A DNA stretch of 64,000 nt from DASQHY01 sp035602605 (GCA_035602605.1 DATNLZ010000014.1:3983-67982); one strand, 5' to 3'. Shown: positions 8,279-17,577, counted from the stretch's first letter. Notes: generated from the sequence alone by a model not told the origin. Program-made: numbers and translations.

Positions 8279-9247
8279 CTAATGGATGTGGATACTTCCG
8301 GATCCACTGTGAACTTCGATGCGCGCCGAGCCGGTGCCAATGCGGGCGCGCAACGCGTGGCGGCTCTGCTCTTCGACGACGATGGGAATTTGCGTGTTTA
8401 TGGAACCACCGTGCACCGATGCGCTCAATCGGAAATTAGCGTTGGGGGGTACGCCCAGATTTACGCTTCCCGAGCCTGTGTCCAGTTCCCAGAAAGAATT
8501 AGGGGACGGATTGCCCTCTATGGTGAGCGAGCCGGAGCCTGTCCGAGCGCTCAGCGTATTGCCAGCACCACGGATATTGATTGAGCCGCTGCCAGTCTTT
8601 GCAGTAACGCGCCCAGACGGTTGAGCAATCGTGATCGTTCCAGAACCGGTTGTGGAGCGGATATCGCCATGGACATCGGTAAGATCAACGGACCCCGAAC
8701 CTGAGGTAGCGCGCAGCTCACCTCCAATGGCGATCGCGCGAACCGCGCCACTTCCGGAAAACAGGTGCGCGTCGTCGTGAATGGACTCGGCGAAGAGATT
8801 GCCAGAGCCAGTTGTAAGCTTCGCGGGACCGCGGATCTTGCGAACAGTCTGATTTCCCGCGCCAACTGAAGACTCGACTTCAGTTTGTTCAGGCACTTCG
8901 ATCGTGTAACTGATGGAAACGTTGCGAGTGGAATCATGATCTGCGCCGATGCGAATCGTGTTGCCGCTTTGTTCGATCGGAGGATGAGCGATAATTTCCG
9001 ACAGACGGTCCTTCGAGCTCCACATCCAGTCGGAGATGCGAACTTCACCATGGATACGCACCTGTCCAGGGGCGCCTCCGGTGATCTGTACGCTGCCGGA
9101 GCCGTTGCTAACCTCGAGGTGTACAGCACCCGAAACGGCAAGTGTGCGGTCAAAACGGCCGGTTTCAGAGGCTGCGGCTGAGCGCGGGCCGGCAAACATG
9201 GTGCAAGCCAGAATTATGAATGCAATTTGTTGAACGAACTTTTGCAT
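8279..9247 (-). CDS. Exported DUF4097-like beta-solenoid protein
   Basis: I chose the ATG at 9247 (MQKFVQQIAFIILACTMFAG) because it opens a clean signal peptide and has GGAGGGAGT directly upstream; a longer frame to 9439 adds non-signal residues. The mature protein of about 300 residues consists of short beta repeats of the pattern TGSGSxxI (SGSVDLTD, TGSGTITI, TGSGSINI, TGSGSLTI). This matches the DUF4097/head-GIN-like right-handed beta-solenoid family. Such proteins are probably adhesins or putative anti-sigma-associated envelope proteins, but no precise role is established. The C-terminus still follows the repeat (SGSGSIHIH). It lies between the TonB receptor and larE with no overlap to either. 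Confidence 0.8.
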   Translation of the reverse strand: MQKFVQQIAFIILACTMFAGPRSAAASETGRFDRTLAVSGAVHLEVSNGSGSVQITGGAPGQVRIHGEVRISDWMWSSKDRLSEIIAHPPIEQSGNTIRIGADHDSTRNVSISYTIEVPEQTEVESSVGAGNQTVRKIRGPAKLTTGSGNLFAESIHDDAHLFSGSGAVRAIAIGGELRATSGSGSVDLTDVHGDIRSTTGSGTITIAQPSGRVTAKTGSGSINIRGAGNTLSARTGSGSLTIEGNPSPNSFWELDTGSGSVNLGVPPNANFRLSASVHGGSINTQIPIVVEEQSRHALRARIGTGSARIEVHSGSGSIHIH

Positions 9248-9365
9248 ACTCCCTCCGATACCAGCGGTACAGCGGATCGCGTAAAAATACGTGCGCGACA
9301 ATAGTTGGTACGATGATTTAGGAAGAAAAGTTCCGTAGGGGTTTATAGCGGCCGCGCACGGCAGA

Positions 9366-10217
9366 CTATTTCTTGCTCGGCTTATGGATCGCGGCGTTGA
9401 GGGATCCCTGCCGGTAACCTTCGAGGTCCAGCGTGACATAGGTGAACCCTAGTTGCTTGAAACGCTGAGCCAGGGTCTCGGCCATTTCGAGTTTTAGAGC
9501 GCGAGGCAACTCGGCAGGGGCGATCTCAATGCGCGCAAGCTCTTCATGGTAGCGCACGCGAAATTGGAGGAAGCCCAATTCGCGAAGGATCGCTTCACCA
9601 CGCTCGACGCGACTTAGATTTTCGATGGTCACGGGAGTCCCGTAGGGAATGCGTGACGCGAGGCAGGCGGAGGCAGGACGATCCCATGTAGGAAGCCCGG
9701 CCTGGCGAGAGAGCTCGCGAATCTCGGATTTATGGAGACGGGCATCCAGAAGTGGTGCCAGTACCTGGTGCTCGGCGGCAGCACGATGCCCGGGCCGGAA
9801 ATCGGTCGTGTCATCTGCATTAATGCCGTAGGCGATAGCCGCGAAACCGCGCGCGGCGGCAATTCCGCTGAGTTGCGAAAACAGCTCCGATTTGCAGTGA
9901 TAGCAGCGGTCTCGGCTGTTGGCGACATACAGGGGATTATCCAGCTCCAGAGTGTCGATGAATTCGTGAGCAATGCCGGCGTGGCGAAGGAAGCCTTCCA
10001 CCTGCTCACGGTCATGTGCAGAAAAGCTTGCCGAAAGCGCGGTTACAGCCAGTACGCGCGGCCCCAAGACTTGCCGGGCAGCCCATGACAAATACGCCGA
10101 ATCGGCTCCGCCGGAAAGTGCGACCAGTAACGTGCGCGGCTGCGCCAGTCGCTGGAAGAGAGTTTGTTGCTTGGCTTCGAGCGTGACGGGAGGTGACGAG
10201 GCTATGAGTGCGCACAT
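9366..10217 (-). CDS. larE: ATP-dependent sacrificial sulfur transferase LarE
   Basis: A 283-residue PP-loop ATPase. The PP-loop SGGADS is at residues 35-40. A conserved cysteine lies in PASACLASR, matching the sacrificial cysteine of characterised LarE. The family C-terminal motif appears as YRQGSLN. LarE adenylates nicotinic acid mononucleotide-derived carboxylates and donates its own cysteine sulfur to build the nickel-pincer cofactor of lactate racemase-type enzymes. Neither larB nor larC nor larA is in this window, so the pathway must be completed elsewhere, or this copy serves another sulfur-insertion reaction. A second cysteine pair, CYHC, lies near residues 105-108. Confidence 0.88.
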   Translation of the reverse strand: MCALIASSPPVTLEAKQQTLFQRLAQPRTLLVALSGGADSAYLSWAARQVLGPRVLAVTALSASFSAHDREQVEGFLRHAGIAHEFIDTLELDNPLYVANSRDRCYHCKSELFSQLSGIAAARGFAAIAYGINADDTTDFRPGHRAAAEHQVLAPLLDARLHKSEIRELSRQAGLPTWDRPASACLASRIPYGTPVTIENLSRVERGEAILRELGFLQFRVRYHEELARIEIAPAELPRALKLEMAETLAQRFKQLGFTYVTLDLEGYRQGSLNAAIHKPSKK

Positions 10218-10292
10218 TTTCCGTGCAAAGTATAACTCAGTCTGACGGCCAAAACAGAGAGAAAAGACACCAGAAACAAGGGCGCGAAGACT

Positions 10293-11612
10293 TTACTTGA
10301 AATCGAGCAGCACATCGACGGTGGCACGCGCAGGATCGGGGCGCAGCCAATGTCCGACTTCATCGTAATGCACGGGAAGTTCGCCAAAAAATTCGGAATG
10401 CTGCTTTTGCAGGTCCATAAGCAGAGCTTCGTATTTAGTACGATCAAAAACCGTGCCCGGGGGGATCGGCCAGCCCGCACGCAATCTTCGTTCCGCGGCA
10501 AGCGATAGTCCAGTAATGACCATCTCTCCCATGTGATATTGCGGACCCTCGGACACAGTGATGTCGTAGCGCACGATTGCCTTACTATCATCAAAGTGAA
10601 TGTTAGACGGGAGCTTGGCGTCGATGTACCCGCGACGACCGTACTCGTCCTCGACGCGCTCCAGGGCTGCGTTAATGCTATTACCGCTGGCTAGCTCATT
10701 GGTTCTCAACGCCAACAAACCATCAAGCGATTCCGCAGTGAGGGCACGGTTTCCCGACCAGCGCGCGCCACCCCAATGGAACACCGGGCCGGGTTCAATC
10801 GGCACAATAACCTGCACTGTTTCAGGGGGCTTCGCAGGATTGCCGCTGAAGCGTACTTCTGGTTTGCGGAAGCGGGCCCGCAAGTGGCCTTGTTCAAGAT
10901 AGATTGGGCGGACATGCTCGCTCAAAAAAAGACTGATGGCAAATCTGGAGAACGGTTTTCCAACCAGGGTGGCAAGATGTGCCTGGACCGAGCGCGATTG
11001 GGCGGCGAGCGCGTGGCCGAGTTCGATTCGTCCGATTGTGAGCCCGGCACCCTTGACTCGGAATTGCTGCACAGGTTCATCGGTCGCAGGGTCATTGATC
11101 AAATCATGTGCGACGCTCAAAGCTGGGTTCCGCAGAGCTAAGTAGTTTTGTAGTGCCGCGGAGATTTCATCAACCAGCGCCCCCTGTTGCGGAGCGCGTC
11201 CAACAAAAAGCGGCACGGACTTCTGGATGGCGTCGATCAATTCGGCGTCGGTATACCAGGGAATATTGTCAAAGGACACGGCGACCGAAGAGGCCTCGGC
11301 AACGTCGAACGTCACATCAAGATCCTCGCCGCGACTTTTAAAAGAATAATTGGCGGTAGAGAAGAGTCCCAGTTGAAGGAGGTGATCCGCGGCGGCCTGC
11401 AAGTCCTCCTTGGCGACGAAATCGCCCGCGTGCAATCTGGTCACAGTAAGGACCTGAACTTCGGGATAGGATTGCAACCCCTTAATTTTAATCGAGGTAA
11501 TTTTGCCCTTCTTCGGTTGGCTGGCAGGGGCAAGCTGGGCTTGCGGCAATACCGCCAGTGAACAGAAGACCTGAACCAGTGCTGCAAGGCAGATGAGCAT
11601 TGCGCGATTCAT
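10293..11612 (-). CDS. Exported POTRA-repeat protein (BamA N-terminal-like, no barrel)
   Basis: The start at 11612 (MNRAMLICLAALVQVF) gives a signal peptide. The body resembles POTRA domains of the surface-antigen variable-number-repeat type. Repeat-like starts are ITSIKIKGLQSYPEVQV (near residue 40) and VQVIVPIEPGPVFHWGGARWSG (about residue 270, shown in part as PGPVFHWGG), and a last one is YHMGEMVITGLSL. Each is followed by LYDLQKQHSEFF-like helices. At about 440 residues there is no room for the C-terminal beta-barrel of BamA. It is therefore probably a periplasmic chaperone or partner in outer membrane protein assembly or secretion. It lies 79 bases downstream of glmS, possibly on the same transcript. 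Confidence 0.7.
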   Translation of the reverse strand: MNRAMLICLAALVQVFCSLAVLPQAQLAPASQPKKGKITSIKIKGLQSYPEVQVLTVTRLHAGDFVAKEDLQAAADHLLQLGLFSTANYSFKSRGEDLDVTFDVAEASSVAVSFDNIPWYTDAELIDAIQKSVPLFVGRAPQQGALVDEISAALQNYLALRNPALSVAHDLINDPATDEPVQQFRVKGAGLTIGRIELGHALAAQSRSVQAHLATLVGKPFSRFAISLFLSEHVRPIYLEQGHLRARFRKPEVRFSGNPAKPPETVQVIVPIEPGPVFHWGGARWSGNRALTAESLDGLLALRTNELASGNSINAALERVEDEYGRRGYIDAKLPSNIHFDDSKAIVRYDITVSEGPQYHMGEMVITGLSLAAERRLRAGWPIPPGTVFDRTKYEALLMDLQKQHSEFFGELPVHYDEVGHWLRPDPARATVDVLLDFK

Positions 11613-11690
11613 AGCAAGATGAATTGTACGCGAATTGCGCGTTGAAGGAACGCACCGCAGCCTTCGATCAACGGGCACCAAGCGACGGAC

Positions 11691-13556
11691 TTATTCGACG
11701 GTGACGGACTTCGCGAGATTCCGCGGTTGGTCAACGTCGCAGCCGCGCCGCACAGCAATGTGATAGGCGAGCAACTGCAGCGGTACAATTTCAAGGATAG
11801 GAGACATCAGTTCCGGTGCAAAGGGAACTTCAATAATGTGGTCCGAGGCTTCCTTTGCAAGATGGTCATTCGGCGAGATCACCGAGATCACGATGCCATC
11901 CCGCGCCTTCACTTCCTTGATGTTGGAGACACTTTTCTCGTAGCGGGTCATTGACTCAGGATCAGTTTCATCGCGAGTGGCGAGCACAACCACAGGCAAA
12001 TTCTCGTCAATGAGCGCATTGGGCCCATGTTTCATCTCGCCGGCCGGATAACCCTCGGCGTGAATGTACGAAATTTCTTTGAGCTTTAGCGCGCCCTCAA
12101 GAGCAATTGGGTAATGAATGCCGCGGCCGAGATAAAGGAAATCGGTATGCCTAAAAAATAGTTTAGCCAAGGATTCGTAGACGCCCTTTTCCTCCGCTTG
12201 CAGAATTGTCTCGAGTTTGTGAGGGATGCGGGTAAACTCCTGGAGCAAAAGCTTCGAGCTCTCTGACGTAATCTTCGCGCGAATTTCACCCAAATAAATA
12301 GCAAGCAGCAACAGGGCCGTGAGCTGCCCGGTGAATGCCTTTGTGGAGGCCACTCCGATTTCAGGTCCGGCGTGTGTGAGGATCGTGCCGGCGGCTTGAC
12401 GGGTGATCATCGAGCCGACGACGTTGCAAATAGCGAGTGACTTCGAGCCTTTGGCCTTGGCTTCACGCTGCGCCGCCAAGGTGTCGGCCGTTTCGCCCGA
12501 TTGGCTGATACAAATCGTGAGCGTACCGTCACTCATGATCGGGTCGCGGTAGCGAAACTCGCTGCCATAATCAACTTCGACAGGAATGCGGACCAGGTGC
12601 TCGAGCATAAACTTTCCGGCAAGCGCGGAGTGCCAACTCGTGCCACACGCGAGGATTTTGATTTGTTTAAAGTTGCGGAATTCATCTTCGGAAATGTCCA
12701 TCTTGTCCAGAAAAACTTTGCCGCTCTCCAGGGACATGCGGCCGAGGATGGTGTCGCGAACGGCGCGCGGCTGCTCAAAGATTTCCTTGAGCATGAAATG
12801 CTTGTAGCCACCCTTTTCGGCCATGATCGGATCCCAGGTCACATGCTGGATGGGGCGCTCAACGGTGCGCCCTTGGTGGTCCACAACGCGAACACCTTGA
12901 GGAGTCAGCACCGCAATGTCACCATCATCGAGGAAGAAAATGTCGCGGGTGTGATGCAGCAGCGCCGGTATGTCGCTGGCGACAAAATATTCTCCTTGAC
13001 CGATGCCGATGACCGAGGGAGGTCCATTGCGCGCCGCAACTATTTTGTTGGGATCTTTGGTGGATAGAATCGAAAGTGCGTATACGCCTTTGAGCAGCCG
13101 CACCGTCCTGCAAACCGCGTCCTCGAGCGGACCTCCGCTGGCCATAAACTTTTCTACCAGGTGTGCAACGACTTCGGTGTCCGTCTCGGTGGCAAACTTG
13201 TGGCCTTCGGCCTGTAGCTGGTGTTTTAAATCGACGTAATTTTCGATGATGCCGTTGTGCACCACGACGACTTCACCCTTGCAATCGCGATGGGGGTGGG
13301 CGTTTTCCTCCGTTGGGCGCCCGTGCGTGGCCCAGCGAGTATGTCCGATGCCATAAACTCCCTCGATCGGGGACTTAGCGATGAGCTCTTCGAGATTGCG
13401 AAGCTTTCCGGGTGCGCGGCGAATCTCCAATTTGCCGCTCGCTTGTACGACCGCAATACCGGCGGAGTCATAACCGCGGTATTCCAGGCGCTTGAGCCCA
13501 TCGAGGATCAAAGGCACAACTTTTTTCGGACCGATATAACCCACTATACCGCACAT
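11691..13556 (-). CDS. glmS: Glutamine--fructose-6-phosphate aminotransferase (isomerizing)
   Basis: A 621-residue protein, within the usual range for this enzyme. It begins MCGIVGYIG, with Cys2 as the N-terminal glutaminase nucleophile. The class II amidotransferase domain covers about residues 2-230. Two SIS isomerase domains follow (about 290-430 and 465-610), with CGTSWHSALAG and SQSGETADTLAA as typical sugar-phosphate-binding segments. It ends PRNLAKSVTVE. It makes glucosamine-6-phosphate for peptidoglycan and lipid A. AAGGAGT precedes the ATG by about 8 bases. No glmS ribozyme is seen in the 119-base upstream gap. The neighbour upstream is purS; downstream is the POTRA protein. Confidence 0.97.
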   Translation of the reverse strand: MCGIVGYIGPKKVVPLILDGLKRLEYRGYDSAGIAVVQASGKLEIRRAPGKLRNLEELIAKSPIEGVYGIGHTRWATHGRPTEENAHPHRDCKGEVVVVHNGIIENYVDLKHQLQAEGHKFATETDTEVVAHLVEKFMASGGPLEDAVCRTVRLLKGVYALSILSTKDPNKIVAARNGPPSVIGIGQGEYFVASDIPALLHHTRDIFFLDDGDIAVLTPQGVRVVDHQGRTVERPIQHVTWDPIMAEKGGYKHFMLKEIFEQPRAVRDTILGRMSLESGKVFLDKMDISEDEFRNFKQIKILACGTSWHSALAGKFMLEHLVRIPVEVDYGSEFRYRDPIMSDGTLTICISQSGETADTLAAQREAKAKGSKSLAICNVVGSMITRQAAGTILTHAGPEIGVASTKAFTGQLTALLLLAIYLGEIRAKITSESSKLLLQEFTRIPHKLETILQAEEKGVYESLAKLFFRHTDFLYLGRGIHYPIALEGALKLKEISYIHAEGYPAGEMKHGPNALIDENLPVVVLATRDETDPESMTRYEKSVSNIKEVKARDGIVISVISPNDHLAKEASDHIIEVPFAPELMSPILEIVPLQLLAYHIAVRRGCDVDQPRNLAKSVTVE

Positions 13557-13675
13557 CGTTTTAGACTCCTTGGTGCCAAATCCTTAGGTTAACACAGACG
13601 AGAGCGGCCTACCGGATGGTCATTACGTAAGCGGTAACAAAAACACCGGATCGCGCTAACCACGTGTCATTCGAC

Positions 13676-13918
13676 TTATTCGACAAGCTCAAATCGAAAT
13701 TCTTCAATCACGGGATTTGTCAGCACTTCGCGGGAGATACGCTCGATTTGATTCTGGGCGTCGTCGCGAGTCGCACCATTGAGCTCCAAAACAAAAAACT
13801 TTCCTTGCCGCACGTTCTTCACTGCAGCAAACCCGAGTCCAGCCAGGGCTTGCTGAATCGTTTTTCCCTGCGGATCGAGAACCGTGCTTTTCGGCATCAC
13901 CCAAACATGTGCTTTCAT
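13676..13918 (-). CDS. purS: Phosphoribosylformylglycinamidine synthase subunit PurS
   Basis: An 80-residue protein matching PurS in length and in sequence (MKAHVWVMPKSTVLDPQGKT start, AALAGLGF-type helix, VIEEFRFEL end). PurS bridges PurL and PurQ in the multi-subunit enzyme for the fourth step of purine synthesis. In most genomes it is followed by purQ and purL. Here the next gene is glmS and the upstream gene is a deaminase, so this purS is separated from its partners. The start ATG has only a weak purine-rich upstream stretch. The gap to the upstream deaminase gene is 35 bases, which suggests co-transcription. Confidence 0.9.
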   Translation of the reverse strand: MKAHVWVMPKSTVLDPQGKTIQQALAGLGFAAVKNVRQGKFFVLELNGATRDDAQNQIERISREVLTNPVIEEFRFELVE

Positions 13919-13953
13919 AATTCCCTAGTATACCAAGTTCGCCCAAATGGTCC

Positions 13954-14988
13954 CTACCTGGATAGGTGTCGGTATTTCTCGCGGTCCTCGGGCGACAGGA
14001 ATGCGTGCAAAAAGCTCATCCCCGCAATTTTCTCGAGCTCCGTTTGGCCAAGCCCCATCTTAGCGGCGGCGCAGTATTCCTGATCCAAGGAGGTATGGAA
14101 CATAGCGGGGTCGTCGGTGGAGAGCAATACAACGATACCGCGACGATGAAACTCGGGTAGCGGGTGATCTTCCATTTGCGCCTTGGGGCGCCCGAGTTGC
14201 CGGGCAAGGGCACCGGTGCAAAGATTGCTCGTGGGGCAGATCTCCAGCGGGATTTTCGTTTCCGCCAGCAAGTCCATGAGGGCCTCATCACGGATAGCAG
14301 CAATGCCGTGTCCAATTCTCTCGGCACCGAGTATGTCCATGGCCGCACGAATTTCCTCCGGTCCTCCAACTTCGCCAGCGTGGACGAGCCGATGCATTCC
14401 CTGGGCTGCGACAAAATCATAAACACCGCGAAATTCGTGTGCGGGGAGGGAAAGTTCATCGCCTCCCATACCAAGCGCGACCACACCCTCCCCCTTCGCG
14501 GCGGCTGCCAGGCGCGCGACATCCATCGCCGCCGAAGAGCCAAATTGGCGGACGGCGTCGAAAATCCAGCGCAACCGGAGACCTAGCTGCTCAAACCCTT
14601 TTGCGACTTCGCGCAAAGCAGCGAAATTTGCCAAGGCGTCCTGCTTTCGCCACAGCATTACGCCAACGGAAAGCGTTACTTCTGCATAGACGACGTTCTG
14701 GGCGATTAATTCCTCGCAGAGCCGCTGGGTAATAAGCGCGAAATCGTTTGGCGTGCGCAGAAATGAAGTAACCCATTTAAATGCTTCTAGAAATCCGAGG
14801 AAGCCGGAATACCGATAACGGCTCAGCACTTCGGCTTCGGTGAGTTGAACGCTATGCCGCGCCGCAAGCTCGCAAGTTGTCGCCGGTGCAATAGCGCCCT
14901 CGAGGTGCAAATGGAGCTCGGCCTTAGGAAGATCGCGAAACTGTTGCGGGACACTCTGAGGAACATGTGGAAAGGGAGCGTCAGCCAT
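13954..14988 (-). CDS. add: Adenosine deaminase family protein
   Basis: A 344-residue metal-dependent deaminase of the amidohydrolase superfamily. The metal-binding HLHLEG is near residue 26. Further family motifs are HAGEVGGPEEI (the active-site glutamate and third histidine), ERIGHGI, and the final aspartates in LSTDDPAMFHT. The expected reaction is hydrolytic deamination of adenosine or a related 6-aminopurine compound in the cytoplasm. Substrate specificity cannot be set from sequence: adenine deaminase and aminodeoxyfutalosine deaminase share these motifs. It is next to purS, which fits a purine-linked transcript, and lies 9 bases downstream of the nuclease-like gene. Confidence 0.85.
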   Translation of the reverse strand: MADAPFPHVPQSVPQQFRDLPKAELHLHLEGAIAPATTCELAARHSVQLTEAEVLSRYRYSGFLGFLEAFKWVTSFLRTPNDFALITQRLCEELIAQNVVYAEVTLSVGVMLWRKQDALANFAALREVAKGFEQLGLRLRWIFDAVRQFGSSAAMDVARLAAAAKGEGVVALGMGGDELSLPAHEFRGVYDFVAAQGMHRLVHAGEVGGPEEIRAAMDILGAERIGHGIAAIRDEALMDLLAETKIPLEICPTSNLCTGALARQLGRPKAQMEDHPLPEFHRRGIVVLLSTDDPAMFHTSLDQEYCAAAKMGLGQTELEKIAGMSFLHAFLSPEDREKYRHLSR

Positions 14989-14997
14989 TTCGGGGAA

Positions 14998-15867
14998 TTA
15001 TCGAGAAGGAACTTGCGGCTTGCCAGCGTTAATCCAAGATGTCATCCAGAAGGAGCCGACGTCGGTGGCGGCGTCTGAAAGCTGGCGAATTAAAATCGCT
15101 GCGCCCTGATTGTAAAAGCGATCGTAATACTCGTCGGTGTAGTTGTTGAGTCCTTTGCGGGCGCGTTTGTCGGCGAGCAAAATCGTTTCGAGCCAGCTAT
15201 GCGCGCTCAAACAAGCTTCGAATGCCGTATCGGTGGGATCGTGGAGATAAACCGCATCATTCGGGTGCATCGGAAAAAATGACGAGAAACGATCAACGAG
15301 TACGGTGCCAAAGCGCTCGTTGACGCCAAGCTGGCCGGAAAGGTGTCCATCGAAATTCTCTGTGGTGTTGAAAGGATCGTGGGATTCCGCAACGAAGTGC
15401 GCCAGCAAGGCAGCCTCGAGCCTTGCTTGATCCCATTTCCCGCCTTTCATCGCGTTGGTGAGCCTCTCGCTAAACACGCCGATCTGCCAAGGTAGAACGC
15501 CGTTGGCTTCAATCTTGGCGCGAGTGAATTTAGCCACAGCCGCCCTGTAATCCCGCGGAAGTGAATCAAAAGGGAAACGGCCGTAGTGATCGAGAAACAA
15601 GATATGGTAGCGGCGCTCCAAAGTCGGATTGTGTTTGAGCGTAGCGAGTGGGTCGGCGCCATGCTGGAGGAAGAACTCACGGTTCCCTTCAAAAAATGCG
15701 CGGAGTTCAGGAGGCAGAGTATCAATGGCCTTGGTGACCACTAGCCTCTGACCATTCGCCCCCCAGGCAAGGGCACCCGCCGGCGCCAACAGTAACGCGG
15801 CTACGGCTAAGGATGCGGCGCGCGTCTTCGCCAAGGCAGATACGGTTATGCTTTGCCAGAATGACAT
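14998..15867 (-). CDS. Exported S1/P1 nuclease or zinc phospholipase C-like protein
   Basis: A 289-residue protein with a signal peptide ending near LAPAGALA. The mature N-terminus would start close to WGANGQRLV, as in the S1/P1 nuclease and zinc-dependent phospholipase C fold, where the N-terminal tryptophan takes part in zinc binding. Other family-like features are HILFLDHYGRFPFD, AHFVAESHDPFN and the late helix with YYDRFYNQGAAILI. The usual pattern WGxxGH reads WGANGQ here, so one expected zinc-ligand histidine is a glutamine. The remaining His/Asp set (HFVAESHDP) is present. The stop overlaps nothing, but the gene start abuts the permease stop by 1 base, so the two are co-transcribed. 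Confidence 0.7.
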   Translation of the reverse strand: MSFWQSITVSALAKTRAASLAVAALLLAPAGALAWGANGQRLVVTKAIDTLPPELRAFFEGNREFFLQHGADPLATLKHNPTLERRYHILFLDHYGRFPFDSLPRDYRAAVAKFTRAKIEANGVLPWQIGVFSERLTNAMKGGKWDQARLEAALLAHFVAESHDPFNTTENFDGHLSGQLGVNERFGTVLVDRFSSFFPMHPNDAVYLHDPTDTAFEACLSAHSWLETILLADKRARKGLNNYTDEYYDRFYNQGAAILIRQLSDAATDVGSFWMTSWINAGKPQVPSR

Positions 15868-17423
15868 CAGCGTCGTCCCTCGATACCTTGCGCCGCCCTC
15901 TCAAGGCGCAACGTGCTGCGCTTGCGGCTATAGCTAAAATAGATTATCAGACCAATGGCCAGCCAAGCGAAGAAGCGTATCCAATTCATGATGGGCAAGC
16001 CGGCCATCAGCAGCAAGCACGTCAGAATCGTAACAATGGGTGCGAGCAGACCCCCGGGTGCGCGAAAACTCCGCGGGCGATTCGGTTCGCGGTAGCGGAG
16101 AATCAGTACCCCGCAAGCCACCAGTGCGAAAGCAAACAGCGTACCAATATTGGAGAGATCGGCGAGTGTACCGATGTCCAGTAGTCCTGCGGGAATGCCC
16201 ACGAGAAAACCGGCAATCCACGTGGAATAGTGCGGCGTGCGAAACTTGGTGTGTACCCGGCCGAATATCCCCGGTAGAAGACCGTCACGGGACATCGCGA
16301 ACCACACGCGCGCCTGACCGAGCTGAAAAACCAGCAGCGAGGAAATCATCCCCATCAAAGCCCCCAACAAAACGACCAGGCGCACGGTGGTGAGATTAAG
16401 GCGCTTCAGCGTGTTAACGACCGGTGCGGCGTCGTCGAGCAACGTTTGCCACGGTACAAGTCCGGTAAGCACGACCACGACTGCGATGTAAAGCACCGTG
16501 CAAACAACCAGGGTCGCTATGATACCGATTGGCAGATCGCGCTGCGGATTCCTAGTTTCTTCCGCCGCCGTCGAAACCGAATCGAACCCGATGTATGTGA
16601 AGAAAATAATCGAGCCGCCCGTCAAAATTCCAGGCCAGCCATTGGGTACATAGGGATGCCAGTTAGCAGGATGAATGTAACGCGAAGCGAAGCCTACAAA
16701 AACAATGATGGCCATAATTTTCAGCAGCACCATCATATTATTGGTTTGGGCCGATTCGCGGATACCTCGAACCAAAACGATCGTCAAGAGCATTACGATC
16801 ACAAATGCGGGCCAGTTGAAGCCAAAGTGCCATCCGGGGGGATAAAGAATGTTTCCCTGCAAATCAGACAATCCGCTTGGCAGGTATGCAGGCGAAATCC
16901 AGCGAAGATCTGGGTGGAACCCAAACCAATCAAACAGGCCGGCAACATGGGCGGAAAATCCGACGCTAACGGCCATGTTCGACACGGCGTATTCCAGAAT
17001 CAGGTCCCAGCCGATGATCCAAGCGATAAGTTCGCCCATGGTGGCATACGTGTACGTATAGGCGCTGCCGGCAATTGGTATCATGGCGGCGAGCTCGGCA
17101 TAGCAGAGCGCCGCAAATCCGCAAACGATCGCCACCAAAATGAAAGACAGCGCAATTGCCGGCCCAGCGCCAGGCCGACCGAATGAGGGCGACCGATAGA
17201 TCAGATATTCAAGCAGAGGGGCGTTCAGAATTGATGAGCCTTGAAGTTTTTGCCCGGCAATTGCGGTCCCTACGACCGTAAAAATCCCCGAGCCAATCAC
17301 CGCGCCAATTCCAAGCGAAGTCAGGCTCAGCCAGCCAAGCGACCGCTTGAGGCGCTTCTCAGGATTTTCCGCATCGGAAAGCAGTTTGTCGATGCTTTTG
17401 GTGCGGAATAGCTGTGAGTCCAC
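15867..17423 (-). CDS. APC-family amino acid permease (cationic amino acid transporter type)
   Basis: A 518-residue integral membrane protein with about 12 to 14 hydrophobic segments. After a polar N-terminus (MDSQLFRTKSIDKLL), the first helix has the APC substrate-binding motif GIGAVIGSGIFTVVG. Later segments include AALCYAELAAMIPIAGSAY and FFTYIGFDSVSTAAEE, both typical of the YfnA/CAT branch. It should import amino acids with protons or act as an exchanger in the inner membrane; the substrate is not fixed. An inserted loop after helix 1 (residues 55-85) is longer than in many relatives. Its stop shares one base with the start of the nuclease-like gene. Confidence 0.88.
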   Translation of the reverse strand: MDSQLFRTKSIDKLLSDAENPEKRLKRSLGWLSLTSLGIGAVIGSGIFTVVGTAIAGQKLQGSSILNAPLLEYLIYRSPSFGRPGAGPAIALSFILVAIVCGFAALCYAELAAMIPIAGSAYTYTYATMGELIAWIIGWDLILEYAVSNMAVSVGFSAHVAGLFDWFGFHPDLRWISPAYLPSGLSDLQGNILYPPGWHFGFNWPAFVIVMLLTIVLVRGIRESAQTNNMMVLLKIMAIIVFVGFASRYIHPANWHPYVPNGWPGILTGGSIIFFTYIGFDSVSTAAEETRNPQRDLPIGIIATLVVCTVLYIAVVVVLTGLVPWQTLLDDAAPVVNTLKRLNLTTVRLVVLLGALMGMISSLLVFQLGQARVWFAMSRDGLLPGIFGRVHTKFRTPHYSTWIAGFLVGIPAGLLDIGTLADLSNIGTLFAFALVACGVLILRYREPNRPRSFRAPGGLLAPIVTILTCLLLMAGLPIMNWIRFFAWLAIGLIIYFSYSRKRSTLRLERAAQGIEGRR

Positions 17424-17577
17424 CCGCGCATCTCCGCCTGCTTGCGCTGATCGCCAGTTACCAGCAGCTCGTAGAGACTGGCAAGCGCAAAGCTGCGCAA
17501 CTTTACAACCTCAGGGCGTCGCACGCAAGAAAAGGACTGCCACCCTCACTTACTCGGACGGTCTTGGCAGCCACGTA

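Noticed and set aside
13557..13675. glmS ribozyme or riboswitch upstream of glmS
   Set aside because: The gap is short and shows no recognisable ribozyme core; this ribozyme is mainly known from Firmicutes.
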